A stretch of DNA of 64,000 nucleotides, taken from contig NZ_OY781884.1 in the NCBI RefSeq assembly GCF_963677155.1, positions 3,654,501-3,718,500 of the forward strand, given 5' to 3'. The notes below the pieces were generated by a model that had not been told where the DNA came from, did not search any database, and saw only the letters and a list, made by a program, of their open reading frames with translations. This document shows, piece after piece, positions 1 through 8,763 of this stretch (position 1 is its first letter; each line of letters begins with the position of its first letter). A program made the translations under genes and the position numbers. The DNA comes from an uncultured Draconibacterium sp. Lineage in GTDB: Bacteria > Bacteroidota > Bacteroidia > Bacteroidales > Prolixibacteraceae.

Positions 1-25
1 CAATTGAATACGAAATTTAAACAGT

Positions 26-475
26 ATGGCAGACAAGAATTTTTTACCAATAGCAATTGATATTACCAACCAGAAAATACTGATTGTTGGTGGCGGAAAG
101 AGTGCTTACAGCAAGCTGAAGATTTTGCAGCGCCACAATGCCGAGGTTGAAATACTGGCCATTGATGTATGCGACGAAATAAAAAACAGCGGAGTGAAAT
201 ATATTGAAGTACCATACGACAGAAAGTATTTAAAAGACTATTTAATGCTTTATTCCTGCTCGAATAACGAAGAGCTCGACCGGCAAATTGAAAGGGACTG
301 CCGCGAAGAAAAGGTATTAGTTAATATTCATGATAAACCATCTCGCTGTCAGTTTGTTTCTCCTGCTATCTACCGACATGGAAAAATTTCGGTGGCGGTA
401 AGCTCGAATGGCGAGAATGTTTATGAATCGATAAGAATACGAAATTTAATAAAAGATAAGTTGCAACTAGATTGA
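26..475 (+). CDS. Short precorrin-2 dehydrogenase / sirohydrochlorin ferrochelatase (CysG N-terminal/Met8-like)
   Basis: 149 residues. Expected to oxidise precorrin-2 to sirohydrochlorin with NAD+ and possibly to insert iron, giving siroheme for sulfite reductase. A Rossmann-type nucleotide loop, IVGGGKSAYSK, lies at residues 20-30. The segment NIHDKPSRCQF (100-110) aligns with CysG NVVDDAKAASF, so Asp103 matches the catalytic aspartate. VAVSSNGEN (123-131) matches the VAVSSGG region. The protein stops near residue 149, whereas Met8 and CysG-N run to about 210-270, so the C-terminal helical dimerisation part is missing. The ATG at 26 is the first good start. cysJ follows after 41 bp on the same strand, and cobA, the preceding step, lies about 4.6 kb downstream. 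Whether it retains chelatase activity cannot be told from sequence. Confidence 0.85.
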   Translation: MADKNFLPIAIDITNQKILIVGGGKSAYSKLKILQRHNAEVEILAIDVCDEIKNSGVKYIEVPYDRKYLKDYLMLYSCSNNEELDRQIERDCREEKVLVNIHDKPSRCQFVSPAIYRHGKISVAVSSNGENVYESIRIRNLIKDKLQLD

Positions 476-516
476 TTTGAATTTATTCAATTCGGTCTTC
501 TAATTAAAAATCAAAA

Positions 517-2340
517 ATGAGTTTAAAAACAAATCCATTAAATGATGCACAGTTGAGTGCTTTAGGCCAGTTGGTTGAAGGCTTGAATAAGGAGCAGACT
601 GTATGGTTGAATGGTTATTTTGAAGGGCGGTTGGCAGCCCTGGGAGGCGTAGACGTGCCAGGTGTTGGAGGTACAACAGTAAGTGCAGCGGCGGCCCCAC
701 CACCCCAAAGTGCTATTAAGCTTACCATTTTATATGGTACCGAAACCGGACATTCGCAGGGACTGGCCGAAAAATTAGGAGAGAAAGCTTCGTTTAAAGG
801 AATTGATGCCCAGGTTTTGAGTTTGTACGATTACAACTACAAAAAGCTGAACGAAGAAGATAATGTAGCCATAATTGTTAGTACGCATGGCGAGGGCGAT
901 CCGCCGGATATGGCTGAAGATTTTTACAAATATGTAACCGGGCCGCGCGCGCCTCAGCTTGATGGAGTAAACTATTCGGTGCTGGCGCTTGGAGATAAAA
1001 CGTATAAACATTTCTGTAAAACCGGCGAAGAAATTGATGAGGCTTTAAAAAGCCGCGGTGGTTACCGCGTTACGCAAGCTGTAAAATGCGATGTGGATTA
1101 CGAACAGCCATCGGAAACGTGGATGAACCTATTTTTATTGAATCTTACACCGGCCGAAACATCGGAGCCTGTTGTTGCAGGAGCGTCAACAGCATCAGTG
1201 TCGGGTAATGGAGCCGGAGGATTTGGCGAAGAGTTTTCGAAATCAAATCCATACATGGCAACGGTGTTGGAGAAAGTTCGGATTACCGGAAGTGATTCAG
1301 ATAAGGAAGTGTATCATGTTGAACTTTCGCTGGAAGGATCGGGATTGGAATACGAACCGGGCGATTCATTGGGGATTTTTACCAAAAACCCCGAAGCACT
1401 GGTGGGAGACATTTTGGCCTTTACCGGTTTCGACCCGGAGCAGAAAGTTGATATTGAAGAGGAGGAGTATAGCATAAAGGAAGCTTTGTCTCACCATCTT
1501 GAAATTACATTGTTGACTTTTGATCTGCTGAATAAATATCAGGAGAAAACAAAGAATGCTGAACTCGCCAAATTGCTTGCCGACGATGAAGCGCTCGATG
1601 CATATTTGTATGGCCACGATGTGCTCGACTTGCTGGAAGATTATCCGTACGAGTGGAATGCGCATAAGCTGGTTGAAGTGTTGCGCCCTATTCCGCCACG
1701 TTTGTATTCCATCTCATCAAGTATGGAAAGTGTGGGAGAAGAAGTTCATGTAACCGTTTCGGTTGTGCGCTACGAGCGTAAAAACCGCAAACGCAACGGA
1801 GCATGTTCGTCGCACCTGGCCGACAGTATTGAGATTGATGAACAAATACCGGTTTATATCGATAAAAATCCGTCGTTTAAATTGCCTGCCAACGGATCGA
1901 AAATTATTATGGTTGGTGCCGGAACGGGTGTCGCTCCGTATCGTGCTTTTATGCAGCATCGCGAGAGTTTGGGGATTAAAGGGGAGTCGTGGTTGTTCTT
2001 TGGCGACCGTCGTTTTAGTTCTGATTTCCTGTATCAAACCGAGTGGCAAAAGCTGTTAAAGAACGAAGTGCTTACTAAAATAGATGTAGCTTTTAGTCGC
2101 GATCAGGAAGAAAAAATTTACGTGCAACACAAGTTAAAAGAGCAGCAAAAAGAAGTGTTCGACTGGTTAGAGAACGGTGCCCACCTTTATTTGTGTGGCG
2201 ACATGAAATACATGGCCAAAGATGTAAATAAGGCTTTGCTTGATATCATTCAAACTCAGGGTGGGATCAGCGAAGAACAAGCCGAAAAATATGTGAAAAA
2301 TTTGAAGCGTGAAAAGCGTTTCCAGACCGATGTATATTAG
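517..2340 (+). CDS. cysJ: Assimilatory sulfite reductase flavoprotein (alpha) subunit
   Basis: 607 residues, full length for CysJ. It carries electrons from NADPH through FAD and FMN to the sulfite reductase hemoprotein in the cytoplasm. A flavodoxin-like FMN domain occupies about 69-210, with ILYGTETGHS (71-80) and STHGEGDPP (122-130). After a linker rich in Ala, Gly and Ser (211-240) comes the ferredoxin-NADP reductase-like half: RLYSISSS (395-402) binds FAD and GAGTGVAPYR (467-476) binds NADPH. The C-terminus RFQTDVY resembles the usual CysJ ending. The ATG at 517 fits the family N-terminus. cysI follows after a 146-bp gap containing two hairpins, so the two subunits are probably co-transcribed. 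Confidence 0.95.
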   Translation: MSLKTNPLNDAQLSALGQLVEGLNKEQTVWLNGYFEGRLAALGGVDVPGVGGTTVSAAAAPPPQSAIKLTILYGTETGHSQGLAEKLGEKASFKGIDAQVLSLYDYNYKKLNEEDNVAIIVSTHGEGDPPDMAEDFYKYVTGPRAPQLDGVNYSVLALGDKTYKHFCKTGEEIDEALKSRGGYRVTQAVKCDVDYEQPSETWMNLFLLNLTPAETSEPVVAGASTASVSGNGAGGFGEEFSKSNPYMATVLEKVRITGSDSDKEVYHVELSLEGSGLEYEPGDSLGIFTKNPEALVGDILAFTGFDPEQKVDIEEEEYSIKEALSHHLEITLLTFDLLNKYQEKTKNAELAKLLADDEALDAYLYGHDVLDLLEDYPYEWNAHKLVEVLRPIPPRLYSISSSMESVGEEVHVTVSVVRYERKNRKRNGACSSHLADSIEIDEQIPVYIDKNPSFKLPANGSKIIMVGAGTGVAPYRAFMQHRESLGIKGESWLFFGDRRFSSDFLYQTEWQKLLKNEVLTKIDVAFSRDQEEKIYVQHKLKEQQKEVFDWLENGAHLYLCGDMKYMAKDVNKALLDIIQTQGGISEEQAEKYVKNLKREKRFQTDVY

Positions 2341-2392
2341 TGAGACTCAACTTCTAATAGAAAAACGCATTAAAAGTTAATAGTCGAACTTG

Positions 2393-2418
2393 ATTCCGAT
2401 AATAAAGTTCATCGGGAT
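2393..2418. repeat. Small hairpin in the cysJ-cysI gap
   Basis: The arms attccgat (2393-2400) and atcgggat (2411-2418) pair over 8 bp with one G-U wobble around a 10-nt loop. No T-run follows, so it is not a standard terminator. It may mark an mRNA processing or stability site between the two subunit genes; that is inference. Confidence 0.4.
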
Positions 2419-2430
2419 AAATTAAAATAG

Positions 2431-2466
2431 AGGAGCGACTGCAACTACCTTCAAGTAGTCGCTCCT
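2431..2466. repeat. 10-bp stem hairpin upstream of cysI
   Basis: AGGAGCGACT (2431-2440) pairs perfectly with AGTCGCTCCT (2457-2466). Inside the loop ACT and AGT can extend the stem across a bulge. It ends 20 bp before the cysI ATG and no T-run follows, so an intercistronic processing, stability or attenuation element is more likely than a terminator. Confidence 0.5.
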
Positions 2467-2486
2467 GAAACTATAACCCAAAAATT

Positions 2487-4187
2487 ATGAGTGAAAGTAT
2501 TAATTGGCTTGAGCTTTCAGAAGTTGAAAGACTCAAGTACGATAGTAATTACCTACGCGGAACTTTGCCCGAAAGTCTCGCCAATCCAATTACCGGGGCC
2601 ATTTCGGATGGAGACACGCAAATCTCCAAATTTCATGGTATTTATCAGCAATGGGATCGAGATGTTGACAAAGAGCGAAAAAGCCAAAAGCTGGAGCCTG
2701 CCTTTTCATTTCTGATACGACTGCGCATGCCCGGCGGAAAATTTACGCCAAAGCAGTGGTTGGCAATGGACGAGCTGTCGAACAAATATGCCAATGGTAC
2801 CTTGAAACTGACTACACGGCAAACCTTTCAGTTGCATGGTGTGCTGAAGCGCAATCTGAAGGCTACCATTAAGGAAATGAACGACAGCCTGATGGATACC
2901 ATTGCAGCTTGTGGCGACGTAAACCGTAATGTGATGAGTCACGCCAATCCGGCGCAGTCGCCGTTTCATGCTGAAGTAATTGAGACAGCTAAAAAGATTA
3001 GCGAGCATCTTCTGCCAAAAACAAGTGCGTATCACGAAATTTGGCTGGATAAAAAACTGGTTGCCGATAGTAAGGAGGAAGTTGAGCCTTTATACGGAAA
3101 CCGTTACCTGCCACGTAAATTTAAGATTGGGATTGTAATTCCACCACATAACGATTGTGATGTCTTTTCACAGGATTTGGGTTTTATTACCATTATTGAG
3201 AACGGGAAAATTGTTGGCTACAACATTGCTGTTGGCGGTGGTTTGGGAACCACTTTTGGAAAGCCTGAGACCTATCCGAGAACCGGAACTGTAATTGGTT
3301 TTTGTACACCCGATCAGATTATCGACGTAGCCGAAAAAGTAGTATTGGTGCAACGCGATAATGGTAACCGTAAAGACCGCAAGCAGGCCCGTTTGAAATA
3401 CACCATCGACCGAATGGGTGTGGATGAATTCGTAGCAGAACTTATCAAATATCTGGGGTATGAACTGGAGCCGGAACGCGCATACACTTTAGATAGAAAC
3501 GGGGATGATTTTGGCTGGATAAATGGTAGCGATAAAAAGTGGCACCTTACTTATTTTGTTGAAGGCGGGCGTGTGCTTGATCGTGGGAAATATAAACTAA
3601 AAACGGCACTTCGCGAAATAGCAAAAGTAATCGACGGCGATATTATTCTTACAGGAAATCAGAACCTGATTCTTTCGGGAGTGAGCACAAAAGTAAAACA
3701 CCAGGTTGATGCCTTGCTAAAAGCCTATGGAGTATCTCCGGAAGATATTTCAGGTTTAAGGAAGAATTCCATTGCTTGTGTTGCTTTACCGACTTGCCCG
3801 CTGGCCTTTGCGGAAGCCGAACGTTACCTGCCTGATTTGGTATCGAAAATTGAAACTATTCTGGATGAACATCAGCTGGGAAAAGAAGAAATCGTAATTC
3901 GTATGACTGGCTGTCCGAATGGTTGCGGACGACCTTACCTGGCCGAGATTGGCCTGATCGGTAAATCGCCGGGCTACTACAATCTGTACCTCGGTGGAAG
4001 TTTTAACGGATCGCGTTTGAATACGCTTTACAAACAAACCATCAACGAGGAAGAGATACTGAACGAGCTGCGTCCGATAATTGCTGATTTTGCAGCAAAC
4101 CGTGAGTATGGTGAGCATTTTGGCGACTTTGTTCTCCGTAAAAATTACGTGGAGGAAATTAAAGAAGGCCGGGATTTTAAACATTAA
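2487..4187 (+). CDS. cysI: Assimilatory sulfite reductase hemoprotein (beta) subunit
   Basis: 566 residues, close to E. coli CysI. It performs the six-electron reduction of sulfite to sulfide on a siroheme coupled to a [4Fe-4S] cluster, using electrons from CysJ. All four cluster ligands are present: C431 and C437 in CVALPTCPLA, and C476 and C480 in TGCPNGCGRP; the last cysteine also bridges to siroheme iron. The N-terminal half carries the usual nitrite/sulfite reductase ferredoxin-like half-domain (about 60-150). The ATG at 2487 fits the family. The surrounding genes supply its reductant (cysJ) and its siroheme cofactor. Confidence 0.95.
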   Translation: MSESINWLELSEVERLKYDSNYLRGTLPESLANPITGAISDGDTQISKFHGIYQQWDRDVDKERKSQKLEPAFSFLIRLRMPGGKFTPKQWLAMDELSNKYANGTLKLTTRQTFQLHGVLKRNLKATIKEMNDSLMDTIAACGDVNRNVMSHANPAQSPFHAEVIETAKKISEHLLPKTSAYHEIWLDKKLVADSKEEVEPLYGNRYLPRKFKIGIVIPPHNDCDVFSQDLGFITIIENGKIVGYNIAVGGGLGTTFGKPETYPRTGTVIGFCTPDQIIDVAEKVVLVQRDNGNRKDRKQARLKYTIDRMGVDEFVAELIKYLGYELEPERAYTLDRNGDDFGWINGSDKKWHLTYFVEGGRVLDRGKYKLKTALREIAKVIDGDIILTGNQNLILSGVSTKVKHQVDALLKAYGVSPEDISGLRKNSIACVALPTCPLAFAEAERYLPDLVSKIETILDEHQLGKEEIVIRMTGCPNGCGRPYLAEIGLIGKSPGYYNLYLGGSFNGSRLNTLYKQTINEEEILNELRPIIADFAANREYGEHFGDFVLRKNYVEEIKEGRDFKH

Positions 4188-4232
4188 TTCCATTAGTAAC
4201 GGGTAGGAATCAAAACTTAAAAGGAAGTAAAC

Positions 4233-5072
4233 ATGAGAACAACAGTATCGATATTAGGTTGCGGATGGTTGGGAACAGCATTGGGAAGATCAATGCTCCG
4301 AAAAGGCTGGAAAGTTAAAGGTTCGGTAGCGTCTACGCAAAGTTACAATCGGCTTGAAGTGAGCGGAATTAGTGCATTTTATGTGAAAGCCAAAGCACAA
4401 TCGCTGACAGTGGATTACAATAGTTTTTTTAATACCGATGTGCTTATCATCAGCATTCCGCCAACGCGAACCGATTGTGTGGAGGACTCATTTCCCAAGA
4501 AAATAGAGCAGGTGGTTGCCAAAGTCGAGGAGTTGAATATTAAAAAAGCAATTTTCATTTCTTCAACTTCAGTTTACGAGTCGAAAAACAAGGAAGTAAA
4601 AGAAGGCGATGAAGGGAAACCGGAGAAAGCTAGTGGCAGGGCTTTGCTGAAAGCTGAAAAACTGCTGCTGGATAACCCGACATTTCAAACAACAGTCATT
4701 CGTTTTGGAGGTTTGATCGGCTACGACCGCAATCCAGCACGCTTTGTACAAGGCCGTAACAAGCCGGTTCACGATGCTCCGGTAAATCTGATCCATCGCG
4801 ACGACTGTGTAAATATCATCACCGAAATTATTGAGAAAGATATATGGGGCGAAGTATTCAATGCATCGAGTCCTGAACATCCGGGAAGAAATGAGTTTTA
4901 TGTTAAAGCTGCAAAGATTAGCGAGCTGCCTGTTCCTGTATTTTCAAAAGACAGAGGAAGTTACAAGGTTATTAATAGCGAAAAACTCATTCAGGCATTG
5001 GATTACAAGTTTGTGTATCAAAGTCCGATGGACTATTTAAAAGAAGTGGAAGAGTGGGCCTACAGAATTTAG
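4233..5072 (+). CDS. SDR-superfamily NAD(P)-binding protein (YeeZ-like)
   Basis: 279 residues. It begins with a Rossmann loop, ILGCGWLGTALG (residues about 7-18). SSTSVYE (about 110-116) resembles the region that holds the Ser/Tyr of extended SDR enzymes, although a clean YxxxK is not obvious. RFGGLIGYDRNP and the Asn/Arg-rich region after it resemble YeeZ-type NAD(P)-dependent epimerase-like proteins. The substrate is unknown. It lies 45 bp after cysI, and its stop lies three bases before the preferred cobA start, so it is embedded in the sulfite/siroheme operon. A link to siroheme synthesis is guilt by association only. Confidence 0.75.
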   Translation: MRTTVSILGCGWLGTALGRSMLRKGWKVKGSVASTQSYNRLEVSGISAFYVKAKAQSLTVDYNSFFNTDVLIISIPPTRTDCVEDSFPKKIEQVVAKVEELNIKKAIFISSTSVYESKNKEVKEGDEGKPEKASGRALLKAEKLLLDNPTFQTTVIRFGGLIGYDRNPARFVQGRNKPVHDAPVNLIHRDDCVNIITEIIEKDIWGEVFNASSPEHPGRNEFYVKAAKISELPVPVFSKDRGSYKVINSEKLIQALDYKFVYQSPMDYLKEVEEWAYRI

Positions 5073-5074
5073 CG

Positions 5075-5800
5075 ATGAAAAAGTTGGGGAAAGTATATAT
5101 TGTAGGAGCAGGACCCGGACCGGCAGATTTGCTTACCGTAAAAGCACATAACTGTATCAAGGCGGCAGATGTTATTTTATTTGATGCGTTGATTTCTCGT
5201 GATGTTCGGGCACTTTTTCCAGAAGGTGCAGAACTTGTTTTTGTGGGTAAACGTGCAGGAGATGGGATTGATGTAACGGAGAGGCAAAATTCAATCCACC
5301 AAAAGATTGAAAAGCATGCAAAACAGGGGAAAGTGGTGGTTCGTGTGAAATCGGGTGATCCGATGATTTTTAGTCGGGGAGCCGAAGAAACTTCATTTCT
5401 GAAGGAAAGGAATATTCCATTTGAAGTGGTGCCGGGCATTTCGGCATTCAATGCGGCATCGGCGGAGTTTGGTATTCCGTTAACCGATCGACGTGGCAGC
5501 AACTCACTGCACCTGCTTTCCGGGCGCGATGTGGCCGGTAAATTGCTTAGCGTAAATCAGTTGGTAAGTATTGTTGAGAACCGGGGAACTGCCGTAATTT
5601 ACATGGGCACAAAAGTACTGGAGGAAATTTACGAGGCGTTGGATACTGTTCATCGCGAGTGTATTCAGACTACAATTGTGTCGCGTTCTGGCCGATGGGA
5701 TGCACAACAGTTTAAAGGAACCTTGCAAGAGATGGTTTCTTTGAATAGTGAAACACCTGTAAAAACTCCGGCTTTGATTTATCTGCGAATGGAATGTTAA
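5075..5800 (+). CDS. cobA: Uroporphyrinogen-III C-methyltransferase (SUMT)
   Basis: 241 residues, matching stand-alone SUMT. It methylates uroporphyrinogen III twice with S-adenosylmethionine to give precorrin-2, the branch point to siroheme and corrinoids. Diagnostic motifs are VYIVGAGPGPADLLT near the N-terminus, VRVKSGDPMIFSRGAEE (SAM-binding) and VPGISAFNAASAEFGIPLTDR. A GTG at 5054 would add seven residues and overlap the preceding gene; the ATG at 5075, just after that gene's stop, gives the canonical N-terminus and is preferred. It is the last gene of the + strand operon, and its stop overlaps the stop of the convergent membrane-protein gene by four bases. Confidence 0.93.
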   Translation: MKKLGKVYIVGAGPGPADLLTVKAHNCIKAADVILFDALISRDVRALFPEGAELVFVGKRAGDGIDVTERQNSIHQKIEKHAKQGKVVVRVKSGDPMIFSRGAEETSFLKERNIPFEVVPGISAFNAASAEFGIPLTDRRGSNSLHLLSGRDVAGKLLSVNQLVSIVENRGTAVIYMGTKVLEEIYEALDTVHRECIQTTIVSRSGRWDAQQFKGTLQEMVSLNSETPVKTPALIYLRMEC

Positions 5801-6252
5801 GCATAAATCGATAATAATGAAATAGCAATAAGAACAACCGCTATTGAATAGTAGATAAGAACCTTTTTAAAACGGCTCTGGCTTTTTTCCGTAAGAAATG
5901 AAGATATCAATCCAAGGTTGGCAATAAAAAGGGCGAACAGCATAAGTACGATGTGTTCAACCGGCCAAAGCCTTTTCGAAACCATGTTCGCGCCTTCGTC
6001 GGGGACATACTGAAAATCAAAACCTGCTCCGAGATTCGTAAACATGATAAGCCCTAAAATAAGTTGCATGTACAGCGCCACAATAAAAGCAATGGCAACA
6101 TATTTGTCGGTTTTGGCGTAGGGGAGGTGGTTTTTGATTCCACGAACTGATCGGAAAATCAACGTTACCGCCAAAAGTAAAAATGACACACTAACAATGT
6201 CGTGTATGATTTTTACAAAGTCGGATGTGATTATGGTGCTCAGATTCGTCAT
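5797..6252 (-). CDS. Small four-helix membrane protein, last gene of the hem cluster
   Basis: 151 residues with four hydrophobic segments (about 18-36, 49-70, 95-116 and 130-149), so probably an inner-membrane protein. Histidines near or within the helices (H17, H42, H100) could in principle hold heme, as in small cytochrome b-like proteins, but no diagnostic motif settles this. It lies 21 bp after hemE on the same strand, so it is probably co-transcribed with the tetrapyrrole genes. Product unknown; a heme-linked or assembly role is inferred from position only. Confidence 0.7.
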   Translation of the reverse strand: MTNLSTIITSDFVKIIHDIVSVSFLLLAVTLIFRSVRGIKNHLPYAKTDKYVAIAFIVALYMQLILGLIMFTNLGAGFDFQYVPDEGANMVSKRLWPVEHIVLMLFALFIANLGLISSFLTEKSQSRFKKVLIYYSIAVVLIAISLLSIYA

Positions 6253-6273
6253 TTTTTTATTGTTGAAAAAAGT

Positions 6274-7305
6274 TTATCGATTCCAATTCGTACTCTTTAT
6301 CCAGTCCACAACGAATTTTGCATTTTCAACCGGAATGCCGGGAACAAATCCGTGACCAACGTTAAAAATCCATTTGTTTTGTTCTGCTCCAAACGAAAGG
6401 TATTCCTGCAACTTCGCTTCAATTACTTCCTGGTTGGCAAACAAAATCCGTGGGTCAAGATTTCCCTGAACTCCCATATCTGCCGGAATCATTTCGCGTG
6501 CTTCTTTCATTGACACCTGCCAGTCGACACTGATAAAGTCGGCATCACCGGGTTGCAACTGTTTTAATCCGGTTCCCAAACCTTTTGGTAAGAAAATGGT
6601 TGGCGTGCCTGTTTCCATCACCGCTGCCGAAATTTTCCGTACAAACGGCATAATCAATTCCATGTACAAATCGGCAGGAATTAGTCCGGCGTGCGTCTCA
6701 AAGATCTGAAAAGCTGCAATGCCATGTTTTACCTGGTTCAGCGCATACTCAATCGATAGTTCAGTAATGGCTCCTAACAGTTGCTTTGCAAGTTTTTCGT
6801 CTTTGTATAACAGCGAAACTGCGTCCGGGAAAGTGTGGTTCGTGCCCAATCCCTGCACCATGTAGCACAGTGTTGTAAACGGGGCTCCGCAGAAACCGAT
6901 CAATGGGAAATCCTTTGGTTTGGTTTCCTGAATTTTGTCAATAACATCGTAAATGTATTCCAGTTTTGTAGCATCAGGATTAATCAGTGACATCGGATTA
7001 TCAAGATCTTTCAACGCCGTTGCAAAACGTGGACCCGAATCGGTGAACGTCAGTTCCATTCCCATTGCCTCGGGAATTACAAGGATATCGGAAAAAAGAA
7101 TAGCTGCGTCAACACCCAAATCGTAAACAGGCAGAAGTGTAACTTTGGCTGCCAGTTCCGGATCGCGCATCAGTTCTTTAAAACTGTATTGCTTCCGCAT
7201 TTCAAGGTACGACGGCAAAACTCTACCCGCCTGACGCATAAACCACACCGGCGGGCGTTCCGTTTTTTGCCCTTCAAGTGTTTTTATAAATATTCCTTTT
7301 TCCAT
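6274..7305 (-). CDS. hemE: Uroporphyrinogen decarboxylase
   Basis: 343 residues, the usual length. It decarboxylates the four acetate side chains of uroporphyrinogen III to give coproporphyrinogen III, committing the pathway to heme. The signature RPPVWFMRQAGRVLPSY lies near residues 17-33, and PLIGFCGAPFTTLCYMVQG and a late NVGHGFVPG motif are also present. It competes with cobA, encoded just across the convergent junction, for uroporphyrinogen III. The 162-bp gap to hemL holds an unusual palindromic GATTGA-type repeat. Confidence 0.96.
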   Translation of the reverse strand: MEKGIFIKTLEGQKTERPPVWFMRQAGRVLPSYLEMRKQYSFKELMRDPELAAKVTLLPVYDLGVDAAILFSDILVIPEAMGMELTFTDSGPRFATALKDLDNPMSLINPDATKLEYIYDVIDKIQETKPKDFPLIGFCGAPFTTLCYMVQGLGTNHTFPDAVSLLYKDEKLAKQLLGAITELSIEYALNQVKHGIAAFQIFETHAGLIPADLYMELIMPFVRKISAAVMETGTPTIFLPKGLGTGLKQLQPGDADFISVDWQVSMKEAREMIPADMGVQGNLDPRILFANQEVIEAKLQEYLSFGAEQNKWIFNVGHGFVPGIPVENAKFVVDWIKSTNWNR

Positions 7306-7374
7306 CTATGTTGGTATTTCTATCTTTTCTACAAGTTACGTGAAACTATCTGCAAAATATTTCCAATTGGTATT

Positions 7375-7460
7375 AGATTGAAATGATTGAATGGATTGAT
7401 GAGATTGAGTTGATTCGCTCAATCTCCGATCAATCTTTTATCGATCTCCTTTCAATCTCT
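7375..7460. repeat. GATTGA-type palindromic repeat between hemL and hemE
   Basis: GAGATTGAG (7401-7409) and CTCAATCTC (7418-7426) form a perfect 9-bp stem with an 8-nt loop. Flanking GATTGAT and ATCAATC extend the pairing with a 2-nt offset, and further GATTGA/TCAATC copies occur outward on both sides. A related phrase in the opposite sense lies at about 43670-43695, and a looser one at about 20790-20830, so it seems to be a dispersed intergenic element. Function unknown. Confidence 0.6.
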
Positions 7461-7467
7461 TATCTTT

Positions 7468-8760
7468 CTATGCTAATTGTTTTAAGGCATTTAAATTGGC
7501 GTTGATGATGTTGTCAATATCTTCGTCGGTGTGCGCGTACGAAACAAACAAACACTCAAACTGTGACGGTGCTATGTACATTCCGCTCTCCAGCGAGAGT
7601 TTGAAATATTTGGCGTAACGTGTTGTGTCTGCACTCATTGCTTCTTCGTACGAACTCACTTTTTCTTCGTTTGTGAAGAATAAGGTCATCATCGAACCAA
7701 CGCGATTCAACACCGCTTTAATGCCTGTTTCTTTGAGGTTGTTGCGAATTCCTTCTTCCAGCTTTTTAGCTTTTCGCTCCAATTCCGGGTAGAAGTCTGC
7801 TGTGTTCAGGATCAATTTTAACATGGTACTTCCGGCAGCCATAGCCAACGGATTTCCAGACAGCGTTCCTGCTTGGTAAATAGGGCCATTGGGCGCCAGC
7901 TGATCCATGATTTCTTTTTTACCTCCGTATGCACCAACGGGCAATCCGCCGCCGATAATTTTCCCCAATGTAGTAATGTCGGGCTTTACGTTAAAATATT
8001 CTTGTGCGCCTCCTTTTGCCAGTCGGAAACCGGTGATCACCTCGTCAAAAATTAGCAGTGCGCCATTTTTTGTAGCGATTTCGCGGAGGCCTTCCAAAAA
8101 TCCTTTTTTCGGAAGAACAACACCCATGTTTCCGGCAACCGGCTCAACAATAATTGCTGCTATATTTTCTCCGTCTTCATTGAAAAGTTGTTCTACCGAG
8201 GCCAGATCGTTATAATTGGCCAGCAATGTATCTTTTGCATTTCCGGCTGTTACACCCGGACTATCAGGTAATCCCAAAGTGATGGCTCCTGAGCCGGCTT
8301 TAATTAGGAAACTGTCGCCGTGTCCGTGGTAATTTCCAATGAATTTCACAATCTTTTCGCGACCAGTATACCCACGTGCCAAACGAATGGCGCTCATTGT
8401 GGCTTCCGTGCCTGAGTTTACCATACGCACTTTTTCAATCGAGGGCACCATCTCTACGATCAGCTCTGCCATCTCAGTTTCATATAAAGTAGGAGCACCG
8501 TAACTGGTGCCTTTTTGTGCGGCTTCATTAATGGCCGACACGATTTCTGGATGCGCATGACCAAAAATCAGTGGTCCCCACGACGACACAAAATCTGTGT
8601 ATTGGTTGCCATCAATATCGACAACTTTTGATCCTTTGGCACTTTCAATAAAAACGGGGTTTAAATTAACACTTTTAAAAGCCCGAACGGGAGAGTTTAC
8701 GCCTCCCGGAATACTTTGCTGAGCTTGTTTGAATGCTTCTATACTTTTTGAAAACTGCAT
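7468..8760 (-). CDS. hemL: Glutamate-1-semialdehyde 2,1-aminomutase
   Basis: 430 residues, full length. This PLP enzyme converts glutamate-1-semialdehyde to 5-aminolevulinate in the C5 pathway. Family motifs include the N-terminal [39 protein letters not shown] and the PLP-lysine region [17 protein letters not shown], followed by [14 protein letters not shown]. It starts three bases after the hemB stop and acts directly after HemA, encoded further upstream in the same run of genes. Confidence 0.96.
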   Translation of the reverse strand: MQFSKSIEAFKQAQQSIPGGVNSPVRAFKSVNLNPVFIESAKGSKVVDIDGNQYTDFVSSWGPLIFGHAHPEIVSAINEAAQKGTSYGAPTLYETEMAELIVEMVPSIEKVRMVNSGTEATMSAIRLARGYTGREKIVKFIGNYHGHGDSFLIKAGSGAITLGLPDSPGVTAGNAKDTLLANYNDLASVEQLFNEDGENIAAIIVEPVAGNMGVVLPKKGFLEGLREIATKNGALLIFDEVITGFRLAKGGAQEYFNVKPDITTLGKIIGGGLPVGAYGGKKEIMDQLAPNGPIYQAGTLSGNPLAMAAGSTMLKLILNTADFYPELERKAKKLEEGIRNNLKETGIKAVLNRVGSMMTLFFTNEEKVSSYEEAMSADTTRYAKYFKLSLESGMYIAPSQFECLFVSYAHTDEDIDNIINANLNALKQLA

Positions 8761-8763
8761 GTT

